The notes under the pieces: generated by a model
Seen by the model: only the letters and a program-made list of their open reading frames with translations
Databases searched by the model: none
What the model was told of the DNA's origin: nothing
Source: Actinomadura oligospora ATCC 43269
GTDB taxonomy: Bacteria; Actinomycetota; Actinomycetes; Streptosporangiales; Streptosporangiaceae
Assembly (NCBI RefSeq): GCF_000518265.1
Contig: NZ_JADG01000004.1
Coordinates: forward strand, 806,001 to 870,000
DNA length: 64,000 nt
Direction: 5' to 3'
Program-made: the position numbers and the translations under genes
In this document: in pieces, positions 23,433 through 31,198 of the stretch
Numbering within the stretch: position 1 is the first letter of the stretch
Layout of the letters: each line of letters starts with the position of its first letter

Positions 23433-24611
23433 ATGAGCGGCACCGACGACCCGGGCGTGACCGGCAGGATCGACCGGCTGGCGGACGAGCTGACCGCGCT
23501 CGGCGGGCTCGCCGACCCGCGCTGGCGGGCGGCGCTGCACGCCGTGCCCCGGCACCGGTTCGTCCCCCGGGCCGCCTGGGCGGTGCCGGACCGCCCCGGC
23601 GGGACGGGCTTCCCGATCGACCTCGAGACCGACCCCGCCGCCTGGTGGGACGCCGTCTACGCCGACACCGCGATCGCGACGCAGGTCGCCGAGGGCGCGG
23701 GCGACCCCGCCCAGCCCGCCGGGCCGTGGACGTCGTCCTGCTCGGCGCCCGGCGTCGTGGTCACGTTCCTGGAGGCGCTGCGCCCGCTGGACCACCACCG
23801 GGTGCTGGAGATCGGCACCGGCTCCGGCTGGACGGCGGGCCTGCTCACCTCGCGCCTCGGTCCGGGCCTGGTGACGTCCGTCGAGATCGACGAGGCCCTG
23901 GCCGCCCGCGCCGCCGCCAACCTCGCCTCGCTCGACCTCTCACCCCACCTGGTCGTCGGGGACGGCGCCGCGGGCGACCCGTCCGGCGCGCCCTACGACC
24001 GCGTCCACGTCACCTGCGGCGTCGACCAGGTGCCGTCCGCGTGGGCCGCGCAGACCCGTCCCGGCGGCGTGATCGTGCTCCCCTGGTCCCCGGGCTGGGG
24101 CATCGGGCACCTCGCCGTCCTGACGGTCACCACCGACGGCGCCGCCCTCGGACGGCTCTCCGGCCCGGCCGGGTTCATGATGCTGCGCTCCCAGCGCCGC
24201 CCGGGCGGGCCGCCCGCGGCGTCCGCGACCGGCGCGAAGGCCGCCGTGGCCGCCACCCGGACCGACCCGCGCGGCCTGCTCGGCGCGTCCCCCGGCGCGG
24301 AGGTCGCGATCGCCGCGCTCGTCCCCGGCGTCCGCGCGTACGCCGAGATGGCCGTGGACGGCTCGTGCCGCTTCTGGGCCATCGAGAGCCGCGCCGACGA
24401 CCCCGCCTGGGCGTCCGTGGACTTCCTGCCGGGCCGCGACGACTACCCCGTCCACCAGTACGGCGATCGCCGCCTATGGGACGAGGTCGAAACCGCCTAC
24501 CAGCACTGGATCGCCTGGGGCCGTCCCGACCGCGACCGCTTCGGCCTCACCGCCGCGCCGTCCGGCCAGCAGGTCTGGCTGGACCGTCCCGACCAACCCC
24601 TGCCCCTCTGA
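23433..24611 (+). CDS. PIMT-like SAM-dependent methyltransferase
   Basis: A 392-aa protein related to protein-L-isoaspartate O-methyltransferase. The N-terminal RHRFVPRAAW segment is typical of the family, and the SAM-binding motif I VLEIGTGSGWTAG lies near residue 130, with acidic VEIDEAL after it. The C-terminal ~170 residues form an extra domain seen in actinobacterial homologues. Some relatives act in RiPP pathways, but no precursor peptide or ATP-grasp gene is visible here, so the substrate is open. Its last 65 bp overlap the convergent GNAT gene. Confidence 0.85.
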   Translation: MSGTDDPGVTGRIDRLADELTALGGLADPRWRAALHAVPRHRFVPRAAWAVPDRPGGTGFPIDLETDPAAWWDAVYADTAIATQVAEGAGDPAQPAGPWTSSCSAPGVVVTFLEALRPLDHHRVLEIGTGSGWTAGLLTSRLGPGLVTSVEIDEALAARAAANLASLDLSPHLVVGDGAAGDPSGAPYDRVHVTCGVDQVPSAWAAQTRPGGVIVLPWSPGWGIGHLAVLTVTTDGAALGRLSGPAGFMMLRSQRRPGGPPAASATGAKAAVAATRTDPRGLLGASPGAEVAIAALVPGVRAYAEMAVDGSCRFWAIESRADDPAWASVDFLPGRDDYPVHQYGDRRLWDEVETAYQHWIAWGRPDRDRFGLTAAPSGQQVWLDRPDQPLPL

Positions 24612-25308
24612 CCGTCCCCGCGCGCACGCGGTAGTGATACCGCCCGGCCACCTCGAACCCCTCAGCCGCATACAGCGCCTGAGCGGCCAGGTTCTTCTCC
24701 GTCACGCACAGGTAAGCGCGGCTGGCCCCGCCCGCAGCGCCCTTGTGCAGCAGAGCGCGCAACACCTGACGCGCCACTCCCCGCCGACGCGCCTCAGGAC
24801 GGACGGCCATGCAGTAGATCCCGTACCAGTCCCCTTGCGGCACGCCGCGTCCGACACCCGCGCCGAACGTCGCGTAGTCGGCGCGGACCCCGGTGATGAT
24901 CGTCCGCGCCGCCGGGCCCTGGTCGGCGTAGCGGCCGTCCACCGACCACCAGGTGTCCACCCACGCGCCGGACGGCTCGTCCGCGATCTCGACGCCCTCG
25001 GCGGGCGCGGCCCCAGGCAGCCCGCGGGACATCAGCAAGGTCGGATCGACCAGCTCGTAGCCCCGCCGCTCGAGCAGGGCGTCCAGCTCCGGGTCGTCCG
25101 ACAGGGAGAAGACCGACGGCAGCCCTCGGTCCGCGTAGAACCTCTCAGCGGCGTCGACGGCCGCGTCCGGATCGTCCACCGGGACGGCAGGCCAGACCGA
25201 ATTGGCCCGTTTCGTCACGCCACCGGCACTCCGGAAGACCCACCCCTCGTGTCCGACGCACTCGGCGGCGGGCCACGCCTCATGAACAAGCAGGTCAAAC
25301 CGGATCAT
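24547..25308 (-). CDS. GNAT-family N-acetyltransferase
   Basis: A 253-aa GNAT protein. The acetyl-CoA-binding motif A is MAVRPEARRRGVARQVLRAL (about residues 168-187), with the following AQALYAAEGFEVAGRYHYR (motif B). The N-terminal half is a degenerate GNAT-like repeat (VFSLSDDPELDALLERRGYE). Substrate unknown. The last ~20 residues are basic and low-complexity, and this part overlaps the methyltransferase gene antisense, so the C-terminal extension may be a recent read-through. Confidence 0.85.
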   Translation of the reverse strand: MIRFDLLVHEAWPAAECVGHEGWVFRSAGGVTKRANSVWPAVPVDDPDAAVDAAERFYADRGLPSVFSLSDDPELDALLERRGYELVDPTLLMSRGLPGAAPAEGVEIADEPSGAWVDTWWSVDGRYADQGPAARTIITGVRADYATFGAGVGRGVPQGDWYGIYCMAVRPEARRRGVARQVLRALLHKGAAGGASRAYLCVTEKNLAAQALYAAEGFEVAGRYHYRVRAGTVRGAGVGRDGPARPAGRTARR

Positions 25309-25336
25309 CGCGCGATCCTAGCCCCCCGGACGGCAC

Positions 25337-25370
25337 CGAACCCCACCCCGGACATCCGGGATGGGGTTCG
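25337..25370 (-). terminator. terminator downstream of dps
   Basis: A 15-bp stem with one mismatch (25337-25351 with 25356-25370) closes on the loop ACAT. It lies 30 bp after the dps stop and before the GNAT gene on the same strand. It lacks a T-run. Confidence 0.6.
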
Positions 25371-25400
25371 GTTCGACGCTTCTTCAGGATTGCGCGTGCG

Positions 25401-25868
25401 TCAGGACTGCGCCTGGAACATCCAGTGCTGCTTCTCCAGCTCGGCGGTGATGCCGATGAGGAGGTCCTGGGTGACCGGGTCGGGCTCGTCGGTCGCCGCG
25501 ATGCGCTCGCGGAACCGGCCGATGATCTCGAACAGGGTGTCGGTCACGGCGGCGACGACCTTGTCGTCGGCCAGATAACCGGGCTCGAGCTGCTGGATCT
25601 CGGTCCGCTGGGCGACGGTTCCGGACCGGCCGTCCGGGTTCACGCCGATCGCGACCGCCCGCTCGGCGACGTCGTCCTGCGCCTGACGGGCCAGGTCGAC
25701 GATCTCGTCCAGGTGCTCGTGGACCACCTTGAAGCGCGGGCCGACCAGGTTCCAGTGCGCCTGCTTGGCGTACAGGGAGAGGTCGACGAGGTCGATCAGC
25801 GCGCCCTGCAGGGCCGTGCCGGTCACCTTCTGAGCCGCCTCGGAAAGGGGGCTCTTCACCGCAGCCAT
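25401..25868 (-). CDS. dps: Dps-family DNA-protecting ferritin-like protein
   Basis: A 155-aa Dps subunit. It should form a dodecameric shell that oxidises and stores iron with H2O2 and shields DNA in stress or stationary phase. The intersubunit ferroxidase ligands fit the family spacing: His38, His50, Asp54, Asp65 and Glu69 (QAHWN, HEHLDEIVD). The short N-terminal tail has one lysine. ATG 25868 is preceded by a very good GGAAGGAG site. It is monocistronic, between a terminator and the clgR gene. Confidence 0.95.
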   Translation of the reverse strand: MAAVKSPLSEAAQKVTGTALQGALIDLVDLSLYAKQAHWNLVGPRFKVVHEHLDEIVDLARQAQDDVAERAVAIGVNPDGRSGTVAQRTEIQQLEPGYLADDKVVAAVTDTLFEIIGRFRERIAATDEPDPVTQDLLIGITAELEKQHWMFQAQS

Positions 25869-26035
25869 TCTGAGCTCCTTCCGCGTCGTACGTCCGTTGA
25901 TCGTTACAACACGGAAACCTGCCCCGAAATGCCACGCCTACCAGTGAGCCACCGCACACCTCTGGCAAAGAACGCTCTGGGCACGGGTGATCGCGGCGGG
26001 GCGACCGCGGGGGCGGTCGCCGTTCCGGACCACCG

Positions 26036-26392
26036 TCAGGCGGCCACCATGTCGGCCCGGAACTCGCCCGCGATCTCCTCCGGCGAATCCGGCACCGTGT
26101 CGGTGCTGATCCGCTCGTGCTCCGGCGGTGGGCCGGCCATCACCGGCTCGTGCTGGAGTTCGGCCAGCGCCAGCTGGTCGGCGACCTCACGCAGAACGTG
26201 GCTGAGCGGCACCCCGAGGGCCTTGCAGATCGAGGACAGCAGCTCGGAGGACGCCTCCTTCTGCCCACGCTCCACCTCGGACAGGTAGCCCAGCGACACC
26301 CGGGCCGCCGCCGACACCTCGCGGAGGGTGCGCCCCTGGCGCAGCCGCAGCGCCCGCAGGACGTCACCGAGCAGGCTGCGAAGCAGGACCAT
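26036..26392 (-). CDS. clgR: ClgR/PopR-type XRE regulator of Clp protease genes
   Basis: A 118-aa regulator starting at ATG 26392 ([12 protein letters not shown]). The [23 protein letters not shown] and [18 protein letters not shown] (residues 23-61) are the hallmark of ClgR/PopR, which activate clpP and other proteolysis or stress genes in actinobacteria. The C-terminus ends in ADMVAA. Streptomyces ClgR/PopR carry a terminal Ala-Ala degron for ClpP, so autoregulated turnover is likely. The position immediately after cinA is the conserved actinobacterial order pgsA-cinA-clgR. Confidence 0.9.
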   Translation of the reverse strand: MVLLRSLLGDVLRALRLRQGRTLREVSAAARVSLGYLSEVERGQKEASSELLSSICKALGVPLSHVLREVADQLALAELQHEPVMAGPPPEHERISTDTVPDSPEEIAGEFRADMVAA

Positions 26393-26503
26393 CGTCTCGC
26401 TCCCTCCCTCAGTTCGGACCATCTGCCGGTTCCACCGTACCCGCCCGGAGCGCGGCCGTGGCAGACCGTCGATTTCGTGTTCGCTCGGAACGTAACGCTG
26501 TAA

Positions 26504-27802
26504 TCAGCCCGACTCTTCCCGATCATTCCGAGCGTCCCCGGCCGCGGGCTCCGCGTCAAGTCCGAGCAGGACGCGACGCAGCAGGTCAAGGGCGTGGACC
26601 ACCGTCATCCGGCGCAGCGCGGCCCGGCTCTCGTCGCCCGGGCCGGGCACGGGGAGTCGCGGCCTGGTGACACAGAAGGCTTTTCCGGGTCCGGCCACCG
26701 AGACATAGACCGTGCCAACCGGACGGCCATCCTGAGGTTCCGGTCCGGCCACACCGGTCACCGCGACGCCGTAGGTGGCCCCCAGCCGATCACGGACGCC
26801 CTCGGCCATCTGCCGGGCCACGTCCGGATGGACGGCCCCCTCCGACTCCAGCAGCGACTCGTCCACGCCGAGCAGCCGGTGCTTCAGCCCGGTCGCGTAG
26901 GAGACCACGCCGCCCGCATAGGTCGCGGACGATCCGGGCATCCTGGTCAGCTCCGCGCCGATCAGCCCGCCCGTCAGCGACTCGGCCGTCGCGACCGTCG
27001 CGCCGCGCTCGGCCAGCAGCCGGTGGACGACCCGGTCGAGCGTCTCGCCGTCGGCGCCGTAGACCGCGTCGCCGAGCAGCTCGCGCACGCGCGCCTCGGC
27101 CTCGTCCAGCAGCTCCGACGGCTTCTCTCCCGCCGCCGTGACCCGCACCCGGACCTCCGACGGGTCGGGCAGGTACGCGAGCGTCACGCCCGGCATGGCC
27201 TCGACCGGGGCGAGCCGCGCGGCGACGACCGACTCCCACAGCCCCGCCGTGCGCAGCGTGCGGCGCGCGACCGCGGGCAGGCCCGCGCGCTCGGCCAGCT
27301 CCGGCAGGACCACCTCGTCCATGATCGTGTGCATCTCGAACGGCACGCCGGGCAGCGCGTACACCGGGCCGCCGGGCAGCTCGACCCGCAGGCCCGGCGC
27401 GCTTCCCGCCGAGTTCGCCAGCGTGCGGGCGCCCTCGGGGACGTCCGCCATGCGCAGCGCCATCGGCTGCAGCTCGCGCCCGGCCGCCGCCACCCGCTCG
27501 CGGAGCCTCCGCTCCAGCTCCGGATCGCGGACGATCGCCACCCCCGCGGCCTGGGCCAGCGCGTCACGCGTCAGATCGTCGGACGTCGGGCCGAGGCCGC
27601 CGGTGGTGATCACCGCGTCCGCGCGCCCCAGACCCTCCTCGACAGCCTGGACGATCTCCTCCAGCCCGTCGCCCACCACGACGCTGCGCGTGACGTCCAC
27701 GCCGCGCTCGGCGAGCCTCCGGCCCAGCCAGGCGGCGTTGCCGTTGATCGTGTCGCCGAGCAGCAGCTCGTCCCCGACCGTCACCAGTTCCACTCGCAGC
27801 AC
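26504..27802 (-). CDS. cinA: CinA-family competence/damage-inducible protein
   Basis: A 432-aa two-domain protein. The N-terminal MoCF/COG1058 domain (VELVTVGDELLLGDTINGN, TTGGLGPTSDDLTRDALA) is followed by the C-terminal CinA domain (ATAESLTGGLIGAELT and GVAVTGVAGPE), the nicotinamide-nucleotide amidase of pyridine nucleotide recycling. GTG 27802 is chosen from the conserved start; GTG 27793 is also possible. It lies between pgsA and clgR on the same strand, the typical actinobacterial arrangement, and is probably cotranscribed with both. Confidence 0.92.
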   Translation of the reverse strand: MLRVELVTVGDELLLGDTINGNAAWLGRRLAERGVDVTRSVVVGDGLEEIVQAVEEGLGRADAVITTGGLGPTSDDLTRDALAQAAGVAIVRDPELERRLRERVAAAGRELQPMALRMADVPEGARTLANSAGSAPGLRVELPGGPVYALPGVPFEMHTIMDEVVLPELAERAGLPAVARRTLRTAGLWESVVAARLAPVEAMPGVTLAYLPDPSEVRVRVTAAGEKPSELLDEAEARVRELLGDAVYGADGETLDRVVHRLLAERGATVATAESLTGGLIGAELTRMPGSSATYAGGVVSYATGLKHRLLGVDESLLESEGAVHPDVARQMAEGVRDRLGATYGVAVTGVAGPEPQDGRPVGTVYVSVAGPGKAFCVTRPRLPVPGPGDESRAALRRMTVVHALDLLRRVLLGLDAEPAAGDARNDREESG

Positions 27803-27918
27803 GGCCCGTCCCCTTCCGTCCGCAAGCAACCTACCGCCCGGCCCGGACAGTCTGGGAACGGTCCCGCGGGCCCCCGCCACACGCCCCTCAGGACGTCCGG
27901 AGGCAGCCCTGGGGCGCC

Positions 27919-28521
27919 TCAGCGGCCGAGGGCCGACCTCCGCAGCCGCCACGCCTGGAACAGGTAGTCCACGCCGGTCACGACCGTGACGATCAGCGCG
28001 GCGGCCATCGCGGCCCACGCGACGGGCTGGACGAACCCCGGCAGCGGCAGGATGTACAGGCCGATCGCGAGGATCTGCAGGGTGGTCTTGAGCTTCCCGC
28101 CCTTGCTGGCCGGGATCACCCCGTACCGGATCACCACGAACCGCAGCAGCGTGATCCCGATCTCGCGGACCAGGATCGCGATCGTGACCCACCACCACAG
28201 CTGCCCGAGCACCGACAGGGCGATCAGCGCGGCGCCGGTCAGCGCCTTGTCCGCGATCGGATCGGCGATCTTGCCGAAGTCGGTGACCAGGTTCCGCTTC
28301 CGGGCCAGGTCGCCGTCGATCTTGTCGGTGACCGACGCGACCGCGAACACCGCGAACGCGGCGAGCCGCCAGGCCGTGGTGTCCTTCAGCAGCAGCCACA
28401 CGAACAGCGGCACCAGCAGGATGCGCACCATCGTGAGCAGGTTCGCGATGTTGTACAGGCTCGCGGGCGGCGGCGGGGGCGGCGGCGGTTCGGCCACCGG
28501 CCCCGGCGCGCCGGAGGTCAT
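27919..28521 (-). CDS. pgsA: CDP-diacylglycerol–glycerol-3-phosphate 3-phosphatidyltransferase
   Basis: A 200-aa integral membrane enzyme that makes phosphatidylglycerol-phosphate from CDP-diacylglycerol. After a Pro-rich N-terminus (eight consecutive prolines) it has about five TM helices. The CDP-alcohol phosphotransferase signature is complete: [11 protein letters not shown] followed by [11 protein letters not shown] (D-x2-DG-x2-AR-x8-G-x3-D-x3-D). The start overlaps the rimO stop by ATGA, so the two are translationally coupled. CinA and ClgR follow. Confidence 0.95.
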   Translation of the reverse strand: MTSGAPGPVAEPPPPPPPPASLYNIANLLTMVRILLVPLFVWLLLKDTTAWRLAAFAVFAVASVTDKIDGDLARKRNLVTDFGKIADPIADKALTGAALIALSVLGQLWWWVTIAILVREIGITLLRFVVIRYGVIPASKGGKLKTTLQILAIGLYILPLPGFVQPVAWAAMAAALIVTVVTGVDYLFQAWRLRRSALGR

Positions 28522-29981
28522 GAGAGGTCCGCCACGAGATCCACGCCGTCGCTGTCCACCACGGTCGCGGTGACGAACTCGCCGATCGTCAGCCCCTCGC
28601 CCCGGACGAGCACCATGCCGTCCACCTCGGGCGCCTGGTGCTCGGCGCGGCCCTCGTAGCCGTCCTCGGTCCTCTCCTCGACCAGCACGGAGATCTCGGT
28701 GCCGATCCGGTCCTCGGCGCGCTGGGCGGTCAGCTCCTCGGCCAGCGCGGAGACCTCCTCCACCCGGCGGGCGACCTCGGCCGGGTCGACCTTGCCGTCG
28801 AAGGTGGCGGCCTCGGTGCCGTCCTCGTCGGAGTAGCCGAACACGCCGATGGCGTCAAGCCGGGCGTCGGTGAGGAAGGCCATGAGCTCTTCCAGGTCGT
28901 CCTCGGTCTCGCCGGGGAACCCGACGATGAAGTTGGACCGCACGCCCGCCTCGGGCGCCATCTCGCGCACACGCGTGAGCAGGTCGAGGAAACGCTCACG
29001 GTCGCCGAACCGGCGCATCGAGCGCAGCACGGACCCGGAGGCGTGCTGGAACGACAGGTCGAAGTACCGCGCGACGCCCGGTGTCTGGCACAGCACCTCC
29101 AGCAGGCCCGGACGGAGCTCGGCGGGCTGCAGGTAGGACGCGCGCACCCGCTCGATGCCGTCCACGGCCGCCAGCTGCGGCAGCAGCTTCTCCAGCGCGC
29201 GCAGGTCGCCCAGGTCCTTGCCGAAGGACGTGGAGTTCTCCGAGACCAGGACCAGCTCGCGGACGTCGTGCCCGGCCAGCCAGCGGGCCTCCTCCAGCAC
29301 CTCGGCCGGGTTCCGGGACACGTAGGCGCCGCGGAAGGCCGGGATCGCGCAGAACGTGCAGCGGCGGTCGCAGCCGGACGCCAGCTTCAGCGGCGCGACC
29401 GGCCCCCCGCCGAGGCGGCGGCGCAGCACGCGCGGCCCGGACGCCGGGGCCAGGCCGTCCGGAAGGTCGGCCGGGGCGTCCTGGCCGGGCTTCGCGTCGT
29501 GGTCATGCCCGCCGTGCGCGTGACCGCCGTGCCCGGGGATCGCCACGGACCCGGCGGATCCGGACCGCTCCACGGGCGAGATCGGCAGCAGCGTGCGGCG
29601 GTCGCGGGGCTTGTGGGCCTCGTGGCGGCGCCCGGCCATCACGTCGTCCAGCCGGTCGCCGATGCCCGCGTAGTCGTCGAAGCTCAGCACCGCGTCGGTC
29701 TCGGGCAGCGCCTCGGCCAGCTCCGCGCCGTACCGCTCGGCCATGCACCCGGCCGCGACGACCTTGGCGCCGGAGTCCTTGGCGGCGAGCAGTGTGTCGA
29801 TGGAGTCCTTCTTGGCCGCGTCAATGAACCCGCAGGTGTTCACCACGACCACGTCGGCGTCCTCGGCGCTGTCGGAGAGGTCCCAGCCCGCTCCCTCGAT
29901 GCGGGCGGCGAGCTCTTCGGAGTCGACCTCGTTCCGGGCGCAGCCGAGCGTGACGAGCGAGACCTTGCGGCTAGTGGACAT
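28518..29981 (-). CDS. rimO: ribosomal protein S12 methylthiotransferase RimO
   Basis: A 487-aa radical-SAM methylthiotransferase that modifies the conserved Asp of ribosomal protein S12. The UPF0004 domain has cluster cysteines 14, 50 and 79, the radical SAM motif CDRRCTFC gives Cys204, 208 and 211, and a TRAM domain closes the protein. Between UPF0004 and radical SAM sits an unusual linker (about 140-180) with a His-rich stretch [11 protein letters not shown] at 151-161. ATG 29981 ([14 protein letters not shown]) fits the family start. It heads the rimO-pgsA-cinA-clgR run. Confidence 0.95.
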   Translation of the reverse strand: MSTSRKVSLVTLGCARNEVDSEELAARIEGAGWDLSDSAEDADVVVVNTCGFIDAAKKDSIDTLLAAKDSGAKVVAAGCMAERYGAELAEALPETDAVLSFDDYAGIGDRLDDVMAGRRHEAHKPRDRRTLLPISPVERSGSAGSVAIPGHGGHAHGGHDHDAKPGQDAPADLPDGLAPASGPRVLRRRLGGGPVAPLKLASGCDRRCTFCAIPAFRGAYVSRNPAEVLEEARWLAGHDVRELVLVSENSTSFGKDLGDLRALEKLLPQLAAVDGIERVRASYLQPAELRPGLLEVLCQTPGVARYFDLSFQHASGSVLRSMRRFGDRERFLDLLTRVREMAPEAGVRSNFIVGFPGETEDDLEELMAFLTDARLDAIGVFGYSDEDGTEAATFDGKVDPAEVARRVEEVSALAEELTAQRAEDRIGTEISVLVEERTEDGYEGRAEHQAPEVDGMVLVRGEGLTIGEFVTATVVDSDGVDLVADLS

Positions 29982-30138
29982 GTATCCAAAGGTAATGGGC
30001 TCCGGGCCCTCGCCGGACCACGGGGATCCCCGGTTCGGCCCGGTCCGCCCCGGGATGTTCCGGTCCGGCGTCAGGCGGCTGCCGAGCGTGGCGAACACCA
30101 CTCCGCCCGGCCTTCTGAGGGCCTCCGGCGACCGCCCG

Positions 30139-30921
30139 TCAGGTGGGCTGGTCGTCCCCCGGCTTCGGGTCGGACGGGGTGAACTTCAGCTCCATCACGT
30201 TCCCGTCGGTTCCGGGCGAGCCGATGTCGTGGCCGTTCACCGTCAGCCGGACGCCGCCGCCGTTCCCGATCACGATGCTGATCACCTTGCGGGCCGACCA
30301 GTGCCGGTCGGCGCCCGCCGACAGGGTGCCGGTGAACAGCGACCGGCCCTTGTCGCCCCGGACGTCCACCCAGGTCGCCCGGCGTGCCGTCAGCTTGATC
30401 TGGACGCCCTTGTGCGGTTTCCCGATCGACGGGGGCGCCGCCGTGGTCGGGTCCGGCGCGGGCGTGGTCGGGGCCGGCGTGGTCGGCTTCGGCGCGACCG
30501 GCGTGCCCGCGACCTGCTGGGCGTCGTGGCGCTCGCCTCCGCCGCGGTGCAGCACCTGGAAGATCCCGTACCCGACGACCAGGACCAGCGCGAGCGCCAT
30601 CGCGGCCGTCCAGTTCGGGGACCGCCGCCCGCGCAGCGCGACCTGCTGGTCGGGCTCGAAGACCGTGATCGCGGACGCCGGCTGCGGGGCCCCGCCGTGC
30701 GCCTCGTCGAACTCCTGGACGAGCGGCTCCGGATCGACGCCGACGACCCGCGCGATGCTCCGGATGTGCCCGCGCGCGTAGAAGTTGCCGCCGCACGGGG
30801 AGAAGTCGTCGCGTTCGATCGCGCTGACGACCGACTCGCGGATCCGGGTGCGCAGACTCACCTGCGTCACGGTCAGCCCGGCCCGCTCGCGCTGCCTCGC
30901 CAAGGTCTCACCGATGCTCAC
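30139..30921 (-). CDS. RodZ-like HTH membrane protein
   Basis: A 260-aa protein: a cytoplasmic HTH_25 domain ([20 protein letters not shown], residues 1-70), one TM helix (about 105-124), a Pro/Thr-rich extracellular linker (140-165) and a C-terminal DUF4115-like beta domain. This is the architecture of RodZ, which links MreB to the cell-wall machinery. In actinomycetes such proteins lie next to ftsK and rimO, as here, and may act in cell shape or regulation. The start has only a modest ribosome-binding site. Confidence 0.85.
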   Translation of the reverse strand: MSIGETLARQRERAGLTVTQVSLRTRIRESVVSAIERDDFSPCGGNFYARGHIRSIARVVGVDPEPLVQEFDEAHGGAPQPASAITVFEPDQQVALRGRRSPNWTAAMALALVLVVGYGIFQVLHRGGGERHDAQQVAGTPVAPKPTTPAPTTPAPDPTTAAPPSIGKPHKGVQIKLTARRATWVDVRGDKGRSLFTGTLSAGADRHWSARKVISIVIGNGGGVRLTVNGHDIGSPGTDGNVMELKFTPSDPKPGDDQPT

Positions 30922-31003
30922 GCGAGCCTCCCTCAGACCGCACCATCAGGCGACCGACCCCCCGTGCCGGAGATTCCAGTCTAGGAACCGCCATGCCCGT
31001 GGA

Positions 31004-31033
31004 GCGATAGTCAACACTTGGGAAACGAGGCAA
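31004..31033 (-). promoter_or_regulatory. candidate promoter of the rodZ-like gene
   Basis: On the minus strand TTGCCT (31033-31028) and TATCGC (31009-31004) are spaced by 18 bp, in a locally A/T-richer stretch of the 277-bp ftsK-rodZ gap, about 85 bp upstream of the start. Nothing else in this gap looks coding. Confidence 0.35.
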
Positions 31034-31198
31034 GATTTCGCATCAATCCGTCCATGCTCCGGCCATCGGCCGCCGCCGTCCACGGCCCCTCTACCCGCGC
31101 GCAAGTGGATCATGCGCCCGGAACGAATCGGACAAGTAACGCGATCACAGCGATCGCGGACACCGCGTGGGCCGTCGCGGGCCGAGGGCCCCCACGGC

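Noticed and set aside
23433..25308. RiPP biosynthesis cluster around the PIMT-like methyltransferase
   Set aside because: No precursor peptide, ATP-grasp, lanthipeptide synthetase or radical SAM maturase is adjacent. Only a GNAT overlaps it.
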